DNA of 18,588 nucleotides from Candidatus Woesearchaeota archaeon (GTDB lineage Archaea > Nanobdellota > Nanobdellia > Woesearchaeales > UBA12501). Of the stretch, positions 6,392 to 13,704 are shown in pieces (positions within the stretch are counted from its first letter, which is position 1; each line of letters starts with the position of its first letter). Below the pieces are notes generated by a model. It was given only the letters and a program-made list of their open reading frames with translations. It made no database searches and was not told where the DNA came from. The stretch is taken from assembly GCA_016177345.1 (NCBI GenBank), contig JACOVM010000087.1, forward strand, positions 1 through 18,588. The letters run 5' to 3'. The translations under genes were made by a program, and so were the position numbers.

Positions 6392-6709
6392 TTAGCAAGC
6401 ATTATAGCAGGTATTATACTCTGCACGGCAGGATTCCAGTCTTCGCTGTGTTCGACAACTATCAAACTTCCATGCACACTCTTTAGCACACTGTTCCCCT
6501 GCAGTAAGGCTTGAATCACCACGGTCATCTGTTCGTGGAGCTGGCAAGAAATACCCACTTCTTGGCACTCGTGATGCGGCAAAATTGCCAGTCACAATAT
6601 CATCCGCGAGTGTGCTCTTCGTGTTTGAAACTTGTTTAGAACAGCCAACAAAAGCAACAAGCCCCATTAACACAATAACAATCGTTGATATCGCTATAAT
6701 ATTTCTCAT
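6392..6709 (-). CDS. Small exported protein with cysteine-rich tail, possible lipoprotein
   Basis: A 105-residue protein of unknown function. Residues 3-22 are a hydrophobic export segment ending in AFVGC, a weak lipobox that would leave Cys23 as lipid anchor. The mature part is polar, then a six-cysteine tail follows: C-x3-C-x6-C-x8-C-x6-C-x3-C, starting AGEQCAKECAWKFDSC. The even count suggests three disulfides outside the cell. ATG 6709 is chosen because GGAGG (complement of 6716-6720) lies 6 bases before it and a TATA-like box lies near the complement of 6746-6755; an upstream TTG would add 23 very basic residues before the export segment. The preceding gene (6788-7231) has a matching tail, so the two look like paralogues in one unit. 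Confidence 0.8.
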   Translation of the reverse strand: MRNIIAISTIVIVLMGLVAFVGCSKQVSNTKSTLADDIVTGNFAASRVPRSGYFLPAPRTDDRGDSSLTAGEQCAKECAWKFDSCRTQRRLESCRAEYNTCYNAC

Positions 6710-6787
6710 GGCTATCCTCCGTTTTCTCGATGTTTTTCTTCGCCTTATTTTTAAATTTTTTTTAAACTTCTTTAACAATAAAGCTTT

Positions 6788-7231
6788 TTAACAAGATTGA
6801 TACTGCCCCACTTTCTTGAACCAGCACTGATTCTTCACTGTTGTAGTACATTCCTCTAAGCAGTGGGCCTCAGCAAGTGTTTTCCAGCTCTCTCGATTCT
6901 TGCATTCATCAGGAGAAACCTTCTTCTCGTACGATAGAACAGGCCCATTAATGCCCGCTTGGTAGGCGCAGACAACAGTAGCAGTATGGTATAACGTTCC
7001 TGGGTACTTGACAGCACGTTTCTGGTTGTTTTCCCAGTTATAAATCGTGTTTCCAACAAAAAGGTCATTGACAACCACTCGCCAAGACGTATCTAATGGC
7101 TTAGTCACGGGCTTGACAACAGCACTGCCGGTAATGGGGGAAGTAGTATTGGACCAATTGGCAATTCCAACAAGCCCTGCAAGAAGCACGACAACCACGC
7201 TGAGAACAACAATGCTTTGCAGATGTTCCAT
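6788..7231 (-). CDS. Membrane-anchored exported protein with cysteine-rich tail, paralogue of its downstream neighbour
   Basis: A 147-residue protein of unknown function. Residues about 5-25 (SIVVLSVVVVLLAGLVGIA) form one membrane segment, followed by NTTSPITGSAVV, a short Thr/Ser/Gly stretch like those I associate with exported DPANN proteins just after the anchor. The outer domain has six cysteines: two in the middle (TVVCAYQ, DECKNRE) and four in the tail HCLEECTTTVKNQC...SC. The C-x3-C-x7-C tail resembles that of the 105-residue protein downstream (C-x3-C-x6-C). A TATA box (complement of 7254-7261) is 26 bases before ATG 7231, so the start is leaderless. The 77-base gap to the next gene carries a second TATA-like box and a ribosome binding site. 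It is divergent from pdhA; no functional link to it is evident. Confidence 0.8.
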   Translation of the reverse strand: MEHLQSIVVLSVVVVLLAGLVGIANWSNTTSPITGSAVVKPVTKPLDTSWRVVVNDLFVGNTIYNWENNQKRAVKYPGTLYHTATVVCAYQAGINGPVLSYEKKVSPDECKNRESWKTLAEAHCLEECTTTVKNQCWFKKVGQYQSC

Positions 7232-7253
7232 AGAAGGGTTATAGAAGAGATAC

Positions 7254-7261
7254 TTTATAAA
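7254..7261 (-). promoter_or_regulatory. TATA box of the cysteine-rich gene pair
   Basis: TTTATAAA is centred about 26 bases before ATG 7231 on the minus strand, giving a leaderless start. It shares the 7232-7347 gap with the pdhA promoter. Confidence 0.65.
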
Positions 7262-7296
7262 TTTTATTATGGCATGAAGCCCAATAAATCAAAATC

Positions 7297-7305
7297 TTTT
7301 TAAAG
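7297..7305 (+). promoter_or_regulatory. TATA-like box of the pdh operon
   Basis: TTTTTAAAG lies about 47 bases before the GTG start of pdhA, predicting a leader near 20 bases. That leader contains the purine run AAAAGGGGGA (7335-7343) just before the start. The operon's first gene thus appears to have a leader and a ribosome binding site, unlike most single genes here. Confidence 0.45.
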
Positions 7306-7347
7306 AAAATAAAGAAAAAAGGGGGTATTGGTGAAAAGGGGGATAGT

Positions 7348-8421
7348 GTGCCAACAAAAGAGGTAGGAAGGTATTCTGTAACGTATTTGCAGATTCTTGA
7401 TGAATCAGGAATAGTTGACAAGGAGCTTGAGCCTGTGCTTACCAAAGACCAGCTTCTTTTTCTCTACAAAACAATGGTTCAGGCAAGAAAGCTTGATGCG
7501 AAGATGATTAGTATGCAGCGCCAAGGCAGGCTTGGCACGTTTGCGCCAGTGAAAGGGCAAGAAGCAAGCCAGGTTGCAAGTGCAATGGCATTGGATCAGG
7601 ATGATTGGATGTTTCCTGCCTTTCGTGAAGCAGCAGCATATCTTGCCCGAGGTACTGACATGAAGGGTATTCTTCTCTATAACAGGGGCAGTGAAGAGGG
7701 AAATCGAACCCCCCAAGGCCAAAATAACTTTATGGTAGCCATCCCTGTGGCAAGCCAAATCCCTCATGCCGTCGGCTGCGCCATGGCCATGACGATTAAA
7801 AAAGAACAAGCAGCCTGCCTGGTCTACTTTGGGGATGGGGCGACCTCAGAGGGAGACTTTCATGAATCGCTTAACTTTGCTGGGGTGTACAAGGCCCCGG
7901 TTGTGTTTCTTTGCCAAAATAACCAGTGGGCAATCTCTGTTCCACGACAGCGGCAGACAGCATCAGCAACGCTCGCGCAAAAAGCTATCGCGTATGGCTT
8001 TGCTGGAATTCAAGTGGACGGGAACGATGCACTTGCCGTGTACGCTGCCACCAAGAATGCATTAGACAAGGCAAAGCAGGGCGGTGGGCCTACTCTGATC
8101 GAATGCATCACGTATCGAATGGAAATGCACACGACAGCAGATGATCCTTCAAAATATCGCAGTGATGAAGAAGTAAAAGCATGGGAGGCAAAAGACCCAA
8201 TAAAGCGATTTAAGGTGTATCTTCAGCAAAAAAATTTGTGGGATGAGCGCCAAGAGGCGAAGCTTCAACAGGACGTTGATGCAGAAATCGAAAAAGCAGT
8301 ACAGGATGCTGAAGCAGTGCCAAAACGACGCGTCGATGAAATGTTTAATTACACCTTTGCAGAATTATCACCAAGGCTTCAAGAAGAACGAGATACAGCA
8401 AGGCGATATCAGATACTCTAA
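7348..8421 (+). CDS. pdhA: Pyruvate dehydrogenase E1 component, alpha subunit
   Basis: E1 alpha and E1 beta form the thiamine-diphosphate enzyme that decarboxylates pyruvate and reductively acetylates the lipoyl arm of E2. The 357-residue protein shows the thiamine-diphosphate motif GDGATSEGDF (from residue 162) to FLCQNNQWAIS, and the E1 alpha C-terminal signature YRMEMHTTADDPSKYRSDEE. From memory it resembles Bacillus PdhA along its length (QRQGRLGTFAPVKGQEASQ; IAYGFAGIQVDGNDALAVYA), so pyruvate is likelier than branched-chain 2-oxoacids, though substrate cannot be proved here. The start is GTG 7348, in frame, with AAAAGGGGGA upstream; GTG 7331 and 7346 are out of frame. First gene of pdhA-pdhB-pdhC-lpdA, followed by an 84-base repeat-filled spacer. 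Confidence 0.95.
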   Translation: MPTKEVGRYSVTYLQILDESGIVDKELEPVLTKDQLLFLYKTMVQARKLDAKMISMQRQGRLGTFAPVKGQEASQVASAMALDQDDWMFPAFREAAAYLARGTDMKGILLYNRGSEEGNRTPQGQNNFMVAIPVASQIPHAVGCAMAMTIKKEQAACLVYFGDGATSEGDFHESLNFAGVYKAPVVFLCQNNQWAISVPRQRQTASATLAQKAIAYGFAGIQVDGNDALAVYAATKNALDKAKQGGGPTLIECITYRMEMHTTADDPSKYRSDEEVKAWEAKDPIKRFKVYLQQKNLWDERQEAKLQQDVDAEIEKAVQDAEAVPKRRVDEMFNYTFAELSPRLQEERDTARRYQIL

Positions 8422-8441
8422 AAGTACGCTGAAATATTTGT

Positions 8442-8489
8442 GTGATAATATATTCGCGTGATAATAAATTCGTGTGGTAATAAGATCTA
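8442..8489 (+). repeat. Three tandem 16-base repeats in the pdhA-pdhB spacer
   Basis: The units are GTGATAATATATTCGC (8442-8457), GTGATAATAAATTCGT (8458-8473) and the more diverged GTGGTAATAAGATCTA (8474-8489), exactly 16 bases apart. The first two differ at two positions. They fill most of the 84-base spacer. They could be protein sites, an internal promoter (AT-rich cores about 40-60 bases before pdhB) or neutral slippage products. Confidence 0.85.
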
Positions 8490-8505
8490 AGAGGCATACA
8501 ACACT

Positions 8506-9483
8506 ATGGCGAAGCTTACCATGGTTCAAGCCCTGAACCAAGCACTCCTTCAAGAGATGAAACGAGACAACACTGTTGTTGTTCTTGGAGAGGATGTTGG
8601 AAAAGACGGTGGGGTATTTCGTGTTACTGAAGGCCTTCTTAACACGTTTGGAGAACAACGAGTGATGGACACGCCGCTTGCCGAATCCGCTATTGTTGGA
8701 ACAGCAATTGGCATGGCAATCAATGGCATAAAGCCGGTTGCGGAAATCCAGTTTTCTGGATTTGCGTATTACGCGTACCCTCAGCTTGAAGCTCATGCAT
8801 CAAGAATCCGCAACAGGTCGCGAGGGCGGTTTACCTGCCCCCTGGTTGTTCGAGCTCCTTATGGGGGAGGCATTCGCGCATTAGAGCACCACTCTGAAAG
8901 CAAAGAAGCAATTTATGCACATACCCCTGGATTGAAGGTGGTAATTCCTTCAACACCTTATGATGCAAAGGGACTTCTTATCTCTGCTATTCGAGACCCA
9001 GACCCGGTTATCTTTCTGGAGCCAAAGCGGGTGTATCGGGCGATTAAAGAAGAGGTTCCTGACGAGCTGTACACCATTCCTATTGGAAAGGCAAACATTA
9101 TAAAAGAAGGAGCAGACTGTACTGTCGTCAGCTGGGGAGCTGCAATGAAGACAACAAAGGAGGCAGTAGAAGAGATTGAACAAGAAGGAAAGAGTATTGA
9201 GCTGATCGATCTCCGAACCATTTCTCCATTTGATGAAGAAGCGATTATTGAATCAGTCAAAAAAACAGGAAGGCTCGTCATTGTCCATGAAGCTCACAAG
9301 ATGCTTGGCCTTGGTGCGGAAATCAGCGCTATTGTCAACGAAAAGTGCATTTTGTCCCTTGAAGCCCCAATCATTCGGGTGACCGGGTATGATGTGGTAT
9401 TTCCCTTTTTTGAGCTCGAGAATGAGTATCTTCCAAGTGCAAAAAGAGTTAAGGATGGAATTACAGAAGTTTTAGCGTATTGA
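8506..9483 (+). CDS. pdhB: Pyruvate dehydrogenase E1 component, beta subunit
   Basis: The partner of PdhA; the beta subunit contributes thiamine-pyrophosphate contacts and the E2-binding surface. The 325-residue protein carries the family blocks VVLGEDVGKDGGVFRVTEGL near the start, RVMDTPLAESAIVGTAIGMA, EIQFSGFAYYAYPQLEAHAS, VRAPYGGGIRALEHHSES and the C-terminal ELIDLRTISPFDEEAI. Length is normal for a bacterial-type E1 beta. The start at ATG 8506 matches the family N-terminus (MAKLTMVQALNQAL). Ribosome binding is weak: GAGG at 8491-8494 is 11 bases away, and the spacer is occupied by 16-base repeats, so an internal promoter is possible. There is a 110-base AT-rich spacer to pdhC. Confidence 0.95.
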   Translation: MAKLTMVQALNQALLQEMKRDNTVVVLGEDVGKDGGVFRVTEGLLNTFGEQRVMDTPLAESAIVGTAIGMAINGIKPVAEIQFSGFAYYAYPQLEAHASRIRNRSRGRFTCPLVVRAPYGGGIRALEHHSESKEAIYAHTPGLKVVIPSTPYDAKGLLISAIRDPDPVIFLEPKRVYRAIKEEVPDELYTIPIGKANIIKEGADCTVVSWGAAMKTTKEAVEEIEQEGKSIELIDLRTISPFDEEAIIESVKKTGRLVIVHEAHKMLGLGAEISAIVNEKCILSLEAPIIRVTGYDVVFPFFELENEYLPSAKRVKDGITEVLAY

Positions 9484-9484
9484 C

Positions 9485-9547
9485 GATATAATCATGATCA
9501 CATGCTAAATCATAATAAGATATAATTATATAATCAGATATGATTAT
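9485..9547 (+). repeat. Three imperfect GATATAATTAT repeats in the pdhB-pdhC spacer
   Basis: GATATAATCAT (9485-9495), GATATAATTAT (9519-9529) and GATATGATTAT (9537-9547) differ from each other at one or two of 11 positions, at spacings of 34 and 18 bases. The middle copy is part of the palindrome ATATAATTATAT (9520-9531). Extreme AT-richness makes chance similarity possible. The region may also be an internal promoter for pdhC. Confidence 0.5.
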
Positions 9548-9593
9548 AGCTACTTAGTCACTATGATCAAACAGCCAAAAACGGTGGTGAGCG

Positions 9594-10931
9594 ATGGTTA
9601 CTGAATTTCGATTTCCTGACGTTGGCGAAGGAATAACTGAGGGGGAACTCGTTAAATGGCTTGTTGAAGAAGGGGATACTGTTGAACTAGACCAGCCTAT
9701 TGCTGAACTAGAAACTGACAAGGCAGTTGTTGAAATACCTTCTCCCATTCAAGGAAAAATTCTCAAGCGGCACGCAAAAGAGGGGGAAACTGTTAAGGTT
9801 GGCGCTGTTCTTGTTACCATTGGAGAAAAAGGAGAAACATTGCCATCCTCCACTGCAAAACAAGGCGCTAAAGAACAACAACGTAGTGAACAACAACCTC
9901 GTTTTTTAGCTGCGCCAACAATAGGGGTGGGGCAGCAACAGCAACCATCTGGCACCAAAATACCCCCAATATCCTCAACATCCCAAATACCCCAAGAGAT
10001 GTCAGTTCTCGCTACTCCAGCAATTAGAAAAGCAGCGCGAGAACTCAACATTGACCTTTCTACTATCCAGGGATCGGGGCCTGGTGGAAGAATTGAGCTT
10101 CATGACCTCTCGGAAGGTGCACTTGGAAAAGGAGATCCTACGTTAACAAATGGAAAAGCAGCCACTCCCTCTTTACCAAAGAGCGTTCGAGAAACAAGCG
10201 TACAATTCGAACAGTATGGCCGAGTGCTTCGCATGCCTTTAAAGGGTGCAAGAAAAATTATTGCAGAGCGAATGAGCGAGTCTGCTCGAAAAATCCCGCA
10301 CGTCAGCCATATGGACATGGCAGATGTGAGCGCATTGTGGGACATTCGTAATAAAGAAAAAAGCATGGCAGAAAACAGGGGGTTTAAGCTCACCTTCCTC
10401 CCATTTGTCATCAAGGCATGCGTGAAGGCGCTCAAGAATCACCCCTTCCTCAATTCAAGCCTTGACGAAACAAATGAGGCTGCACAAGAAATTGTCTTAA
10501 AGCAGTATTACAATATTGGCTTTGCTGTTGATACTGGCCAAAGCCTTCTTGTTCCAGTACTCAAAAAGGCTGATGAGATGAGCGTGATGGACATTGCCCA
10601 GCATATTCAGAAACTGTCTGATGCTGCGCGAGACAAAAGCATACAGCTAAGTGATATGCAGGGGGGGAGCTTCTCCATCACGAATATTGGAAGCATTGGT
10701 GGAACATTTTTCACGCCCATCATCAACTATCCTGAAGCAGCTATCCTTGGCATGGGGAAGATTGAGGATCGCGCTGTTGTTCGTGAAGGAAAAATTATGG
10801 TCAGGAAGGTCCTTCCGCTCGTGCTCGCTTTTGATCATCGGATTCTTGATGGGGCAAAAGCAGCACTGTTCATGAATGATGTGAAAAAGCATCTTGAAGA
10901 TCCTGACTTGTTTCTGGTAGACACGGTATGA
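9594..10931 (+). CDS. pdhC: Dihydrolipoamide acetyltransferase (E2) of the pyruvate dehydrogenase complex
   Basis: E2 is the core of the complex and transfers the acetyl group from its lipoyl arm to CoA. Order in the 445-residue protein: one lipoyl domain (residues 1-80) with the modified lysine in ELETDKAVVEI (Lys43); a Gln/Pro/Ser-rich linker (about 85-138); a peripheral-subunit-binding domain (about 139-177, ATPAIRKAARELNID and GSGPGGRI); and a catalytic domain (about 205-445) ending with the active-site DHRILDG near residues 414-420. GGTGGTGA at 9583-9590 is a strong ribosome binding site for ATG 9594. Lys43 is the expected target of LplA/LplB and LipA encoded in this window. The single lipoyl domain is typical of compact Gram-positive-like E2 proteins. 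Confidence 0.96.
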   Translation: MVTEFRFPDVGEGITEGELVKWLVEEGDTVELDQPIAELETDKAVVEIPSPIQGKILKRHAKEGETVKVGAVLVTIGEKGETLPSSTAKQGAKEQQRSEQQPRFLAAPTIGVGQQQQPSGTKIPPISSTSQIPQEMSVLATPAIRKAARELNIDLSTIQGSGPGGRIELHDLSEGALGKGDPTLTNGKAATPSLPKSVRETSVQFEQYGRVLRMPLKGARKIIAERMSESARKIPHVSHMDMADVSALWDIRNKEKSMAENRGFKLTFLPFVIKACVKALKNHPFLNSSLDETNEAAQEIVLKQYYNIGFAVDTGQSLLVPVLKKADEMSVMDIAQHIQKLSDAARDKSIQLSDMQGGSFSITNIGSIGGTFFTPIINYPEAAILGMGKIEDRAVVREGKIMVRKVLPLVLAFDHRILDGAKAALFMNDVKKHLEDPDLFLVDTV

Positions 10932-10952
10932 CAAGGTACAGTATGACACGGC

Positions 10953-10970
10953 ATCATATTAATCATATTA
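10953..10970 (+). repeat. Exact 9-base tandem repeat in the pdhC-lpdA spacer
   Basis: ATCATATTA occurs twice head to tail (10953-10961 and 10962-10970). Just upstream, ACACGGTATGA (10921) and ACACGGCATCA (10946) lie 25 bases apart and GTATGACA is repeated at 10926 and 10941, so the 66-base spacer, including the last codons of pdhC, is largely repeats. Confidence 0.65.
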
Positions 10971-10997
10971 TACAATCTGGTATTCAATGGTGCAGAT

Positions 10998-12392
10998 ATG
11001 GTGATGGGAGAAATTGCTGAAGCAACAGAGGTTGCAATTATCGGGGCTGGGCCAGGCGGGTATGCGGCAGCGCTGCAAGCAGCAAAGCTCGGAAAGGATG
11101 TCACTCTTATCGAACAAGACAATCTTGGCGGTGTTTGCCTTCAACATGGGTGCATTCCATCAAAAGCAATTATTCACGTTGCCAACTTGTTTTATGATAT
11201 CAAGCAAGCTGGGCCGATGGGGATTCGTGCAGGGCAGCTCACCTTTAATGCTCAAGACTTACAGCAATGGAAGTCTACTGTTGTTGGGCAGCTCACCAAA
11301 GAAGCACAAAATACCTGCAAGCAGCTCGGCATTACCGTTATTCAAGGAAAGGCTGCCTTTGCTGGGCCAAGAAGCCTTCTTGTCCAAGACAAGCAAGGAG
11401 AGCATGCGATTGAATTTGAGCATGCAGTCATAGCAACTGGATCAGCCCCAAGGCCACTCCCAAACCTTTCCTTTGATAAGGAATATGTTCTTAGCTCGAC
11501 TGAAGCTCTTGACCTCTCTACTATTCCGACAGCTATCATAATTGTTGGTGGCGGGTACATTGGATTAGAGATTGGAACAGCGCTTGTGAAGCTTGGAAGT
11601 CGGGTCACCATTATTGAGGCAACAAGTACACTTCTTCCAGGAATAGATCAAGAACTTGTTAGTGTGGTAGAGCAGCGACTCAAGGCAATAGGCATCAAGA
11701 TCATGAAGGACACGCTAGTCAAGGGTGTTGATACAAAGAAAAAGACAGTTATTGCTGTGTCTAAAACAGCTAGTAATGAAGAATTGAAGGCAGATAAGAT
11801 ACTCGTGTGTGTTGGAAGAGTGCCAAATGGTGCAGCGCTGCAACTTGAAAAAGCTGGCGTGAAAAGAAATGATGATGGAACAATCATTGTCGATTCACAA
11901 TTAAGGACAGCCAATCAGAGAATTTTTGCCATTGGTGATATTATTGGTGAGCCTCTCCTGGCGCATAAGGCTACACGGCAAGGAAAAGTTGCTGCAGAAG
12001 TTATTGCTGGAAAAAACAGCGCGTATGATTCCCTTGTTGTTCCTGCAGTCATATTCACTGATCCAGAAATTGCAACAGTGGGAATGACAGAACAAGAGGC
12101 AAAATCAAAGAACTGCACCATTCTCATTGGAAAGGCAGGGTTCAAGGCATCAGGAAAGGCATGGATTATGGGTCATCCTGAAGGCATGGTCAAGGTGATT
12201 GCTGATGCTGCAACAAAAAGAATTCTTGGTGTTCATGTTGTTGGTGATGGCGCTTCTGAAATGATTAGCGAAGCAACACTTGCTATCGAGATGGGAGCGC
12301 TTGTTGATGATCTTGCCTTAACGATTCATCCCCACCCAACATGGGCTGAAGCGTTAATGGAAGCGTGTGAGAAAGCGGCAATAAAGAAATAA
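10998..12392 (+). CDS. lpdA: Dihydrolipoamide dehydrogenase (E3)
   Basis: This flavoprotein reoxidises the dihydrolipoyl arm of E2 and passes electrons to NAD+. The 464-residue protein has the FAD-binding GAGPGG (16-21), the redox-active disulfide GGVCLQHGCIPSK (Cys47, Cys52), the NAD-binding GGGYIGLEIG around residue 184, the second FAD motif IFAIGDIIGEPLLAHKA, and the C-terminal active-site HPHPTWAEA (444-452), where His446 and Glu451 form the catalytic pair. ATG 10998 is supported by GGTG at 10989-10992; ATG 11004 is a close alternative. Last gene of the pdh operon; thiI follows 64 bases later with its own TATA box. Confidence 0.96.
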   Translation: MVMGEIAEATEVAIIGAGPGGYAAALQAAKLGKDVTLIEQDNLGGVCLQHGCIPSKAIIHVANLFYDIKQAGPMGIRAGQLTFNAQDLQQWKSTVVGQLTKEAQNTCKQLGITVIQGKAAFAGPRSLLVQDKQGEHAIEFEHAVIATGSAPRPLPNLSFDKEYVLSSTEALDLSTIPTAIIIVGGGYIGLEIGTALVKLGSRVTIIEATSTLLPGIDQELVSVVEQRLKAIGIKIMKDTLVKGVDTKKKTVIAVSKTASNEELKADKILVCVGRVPNGAALQLEKAGVKRNDDGTIIVDSQLRTANQRIFAIGDIIGEPLLAHKATRQGKVAAEVIAGKNSAYDSLVVPAVIFTDPEIATVGMTEQEAKSKNCTILIGKAGFKASGKAWIMGHPEGMVKVIADAATKRILGVHVVGDGASEMISEATLAIEMGALVDDLALTIHPHPTWAEALMEACEKAAIKK

Positions 12393-12427
12393 GTTACCCT
12401 ATTCTTGTAAATTCCTTAACACAAACC

Positions 12428-12435
12428 TTTATAAG
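12428..12435 (+). promoter_or_regulatory. TATA box of thiI
   Basis: TTTATAAG is centred 25-26 bases before ATG 12457, giving a leaderless start independent of the pdh operon. No ribosome binding site precedes the ATG. Confidence 0.65.
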
Positions 12436-12456
12436 ACTCCTCATTGTCCAAGCCAC

Positions 12457-13671
12457 ATGTCTTCTGAAAAGGGACAAGTGACAGTAGGACAAGCAACAAT
12501 TGTTGTTCATCATGCAGAGATCACACTAAAAGGAAAGAACAGAAACTTTTTTGAGCACAAGCTCGAAGAAAATATTAATGAAGGTATGAGGAATAATTTA
12601 ATTTCTGGTGGATTTGCTCGACAAGAGAGCCGTATCGTCGGAACAATAGCCTCTGCTGATATTGAAAAGGCAAAGCATGTTCTCACTACTATGCCTGGCA
12701 TAAGATATATAGGTGTGGGAAAGCAAACAAGGCCGGAAGAGCAGGCTATTCTTGATGCAGCACATGAATTTTTTCGCACAAGAAGTGGAAAGCGAGTAAG
12801 CCTTAATACGAAGCGATCATGGAAGGAATTTCCAACCAAATCTCCAGAGCTAAACAGGAAGATGGGGGAAATTGCCAAACAATGCGGTGTTGCTATCGAT
12901 TTTGAGTATCCTGATGTGACGCTCACGATCGAGATCACCAGCAAAGCAGCATACCTGTATCATGAGCGGATAGAAGGGCCAGGTGGGCTTCCAGTTGGAG
13001 TATCTGGAAAAGTGCTCTGCCTTTTTTCTGGTGGAATTGATTCTCCTGCTGCAGCGTGGCTCATGATGAAGAGAGGATGCACGGTTGACCTTCTCCATGT
13101 GCATCCCTTCTCGACGAATAGCGAGGTTGCCGGAACAAAAATTGAGCAGCTTGCCAAACTGTTGTCAACGTATCAAAGCAGCCTGAAATTGTACGTGCTC
13201 TCCTATACCATGTATGATCTTGTTACGCAGGGAAAGCTTGACCAAGACGCCAGCCTTGTCTCATTCCGCAATATTATGCTGCGCGTTGCTGATGAACTGG
13301 CGAGAAAAAACAAGTACCGTGCTATTGTGACTGGTGATAGCATTGCCCAAGTTGCCAGCCAAACGCTCCATAACCTTGCTGCAGCACAAGATGGAATCAG
13401 AACTCCAATTCTTCGGCCTGTCATAACATATGATAAAGAAGAGATTGTCCGGCTTGCAAAGCATATTGGAACGTATGATGAGAGCATTAAGCCGTACAAG
13501 GATTGTTGCAGCATTGTTGCAGGAAAGGCAAACATTGCAACGCGAAAAGAACACATTCGAAAGAACTTAGAAAAAGTCGATGCTGACTCGCTTATTTCAA
13601 ATTTGTTACAGGAAATAAGCGTTATTAAAGTTGGAAAAGAAGAACAAGAGTTGGAACAAGTAAAGGAGTAG
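12457..13671 (+). CDS. thiI: tRNA 4-thiouridine synthase, short form without rhodanese domain
   Basis: ThiI adenylates and thiolates U8 of tRNA; in some organisms it also feeds sulfur to thiazole synthesis. The 404-residue protein has an N-terminal ferredoxin-like region (about 10-75, IVVHHAEITLKGKNRNFFE), a THUMP domain (about 75-175) and the adenylation domain with PP-loop SGGIDS (191-196). CC at 350-351 (KDCCSIVAG) aligns with the conserved cysteine block before the C-terminus. The C-terminal rhodanese domain of E. coli ThiI (about 480 residues) is absent, and I see no Cys-x-x-Cys pair like that of the iron-sulfur forms in methanogens. The sulfur donor is therefore unclear. Because PDH uses thiamine diphosphate a thiamine role is possible, but tRNA thiolation is the safer call. 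Confidence 0.93.
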   Translation: MSSEKGQVTVGQATIVVHHAEITLKGKNRNFFEHKLEENINEGMRNNLISGGFARQESRIVGTIASADIEKAKHVLTTMPGIRYIGVGKQTRPEEQAILDAAHEFFRTRSGKRVSLNTKRSWKEFPTKSPELNRKMGEIAKQCGVAIDFEYPDVTLTIEITSKAAYLYHERIEGPGGLPVGVSGKVLCLFSGGIDSPAAAWLMMKRGCTVDLLHVHPFSTNSEVAGTKIEQLAKLLSTYQSSLKLYVLSYTMYDLVTQGKLDQDASLVSFRNIMLRVADELARKNKYRAIVTGDSIAQVASQTLHNLAAAQDGIRTPILRPVITYDKEEIVRLAKHIGTYDESIKPYKDCCSIVAGKANIATRKEHIRKNLEKVDADSLISNLLQEISVIKVGKEEQELEQVKE

Positions 13672-13704
13672 GATGGTCTGGATAGTGCTCTTGATAATAT
13701 ACTG

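Noticed and set aside
6710..6778. Longer start for the small cysteine-rich protein (TTG at 6778)
   Set aside because: It adds 23 mostly basic residues before the export segment; GGAGG is placed correctly for ATG 6709.
8442..8489. The 16-base repeats as a CRISPR array
   Set aside because: The repeats are contiguous with no spacers, far too short and AT-rich, and no cas genes are present.
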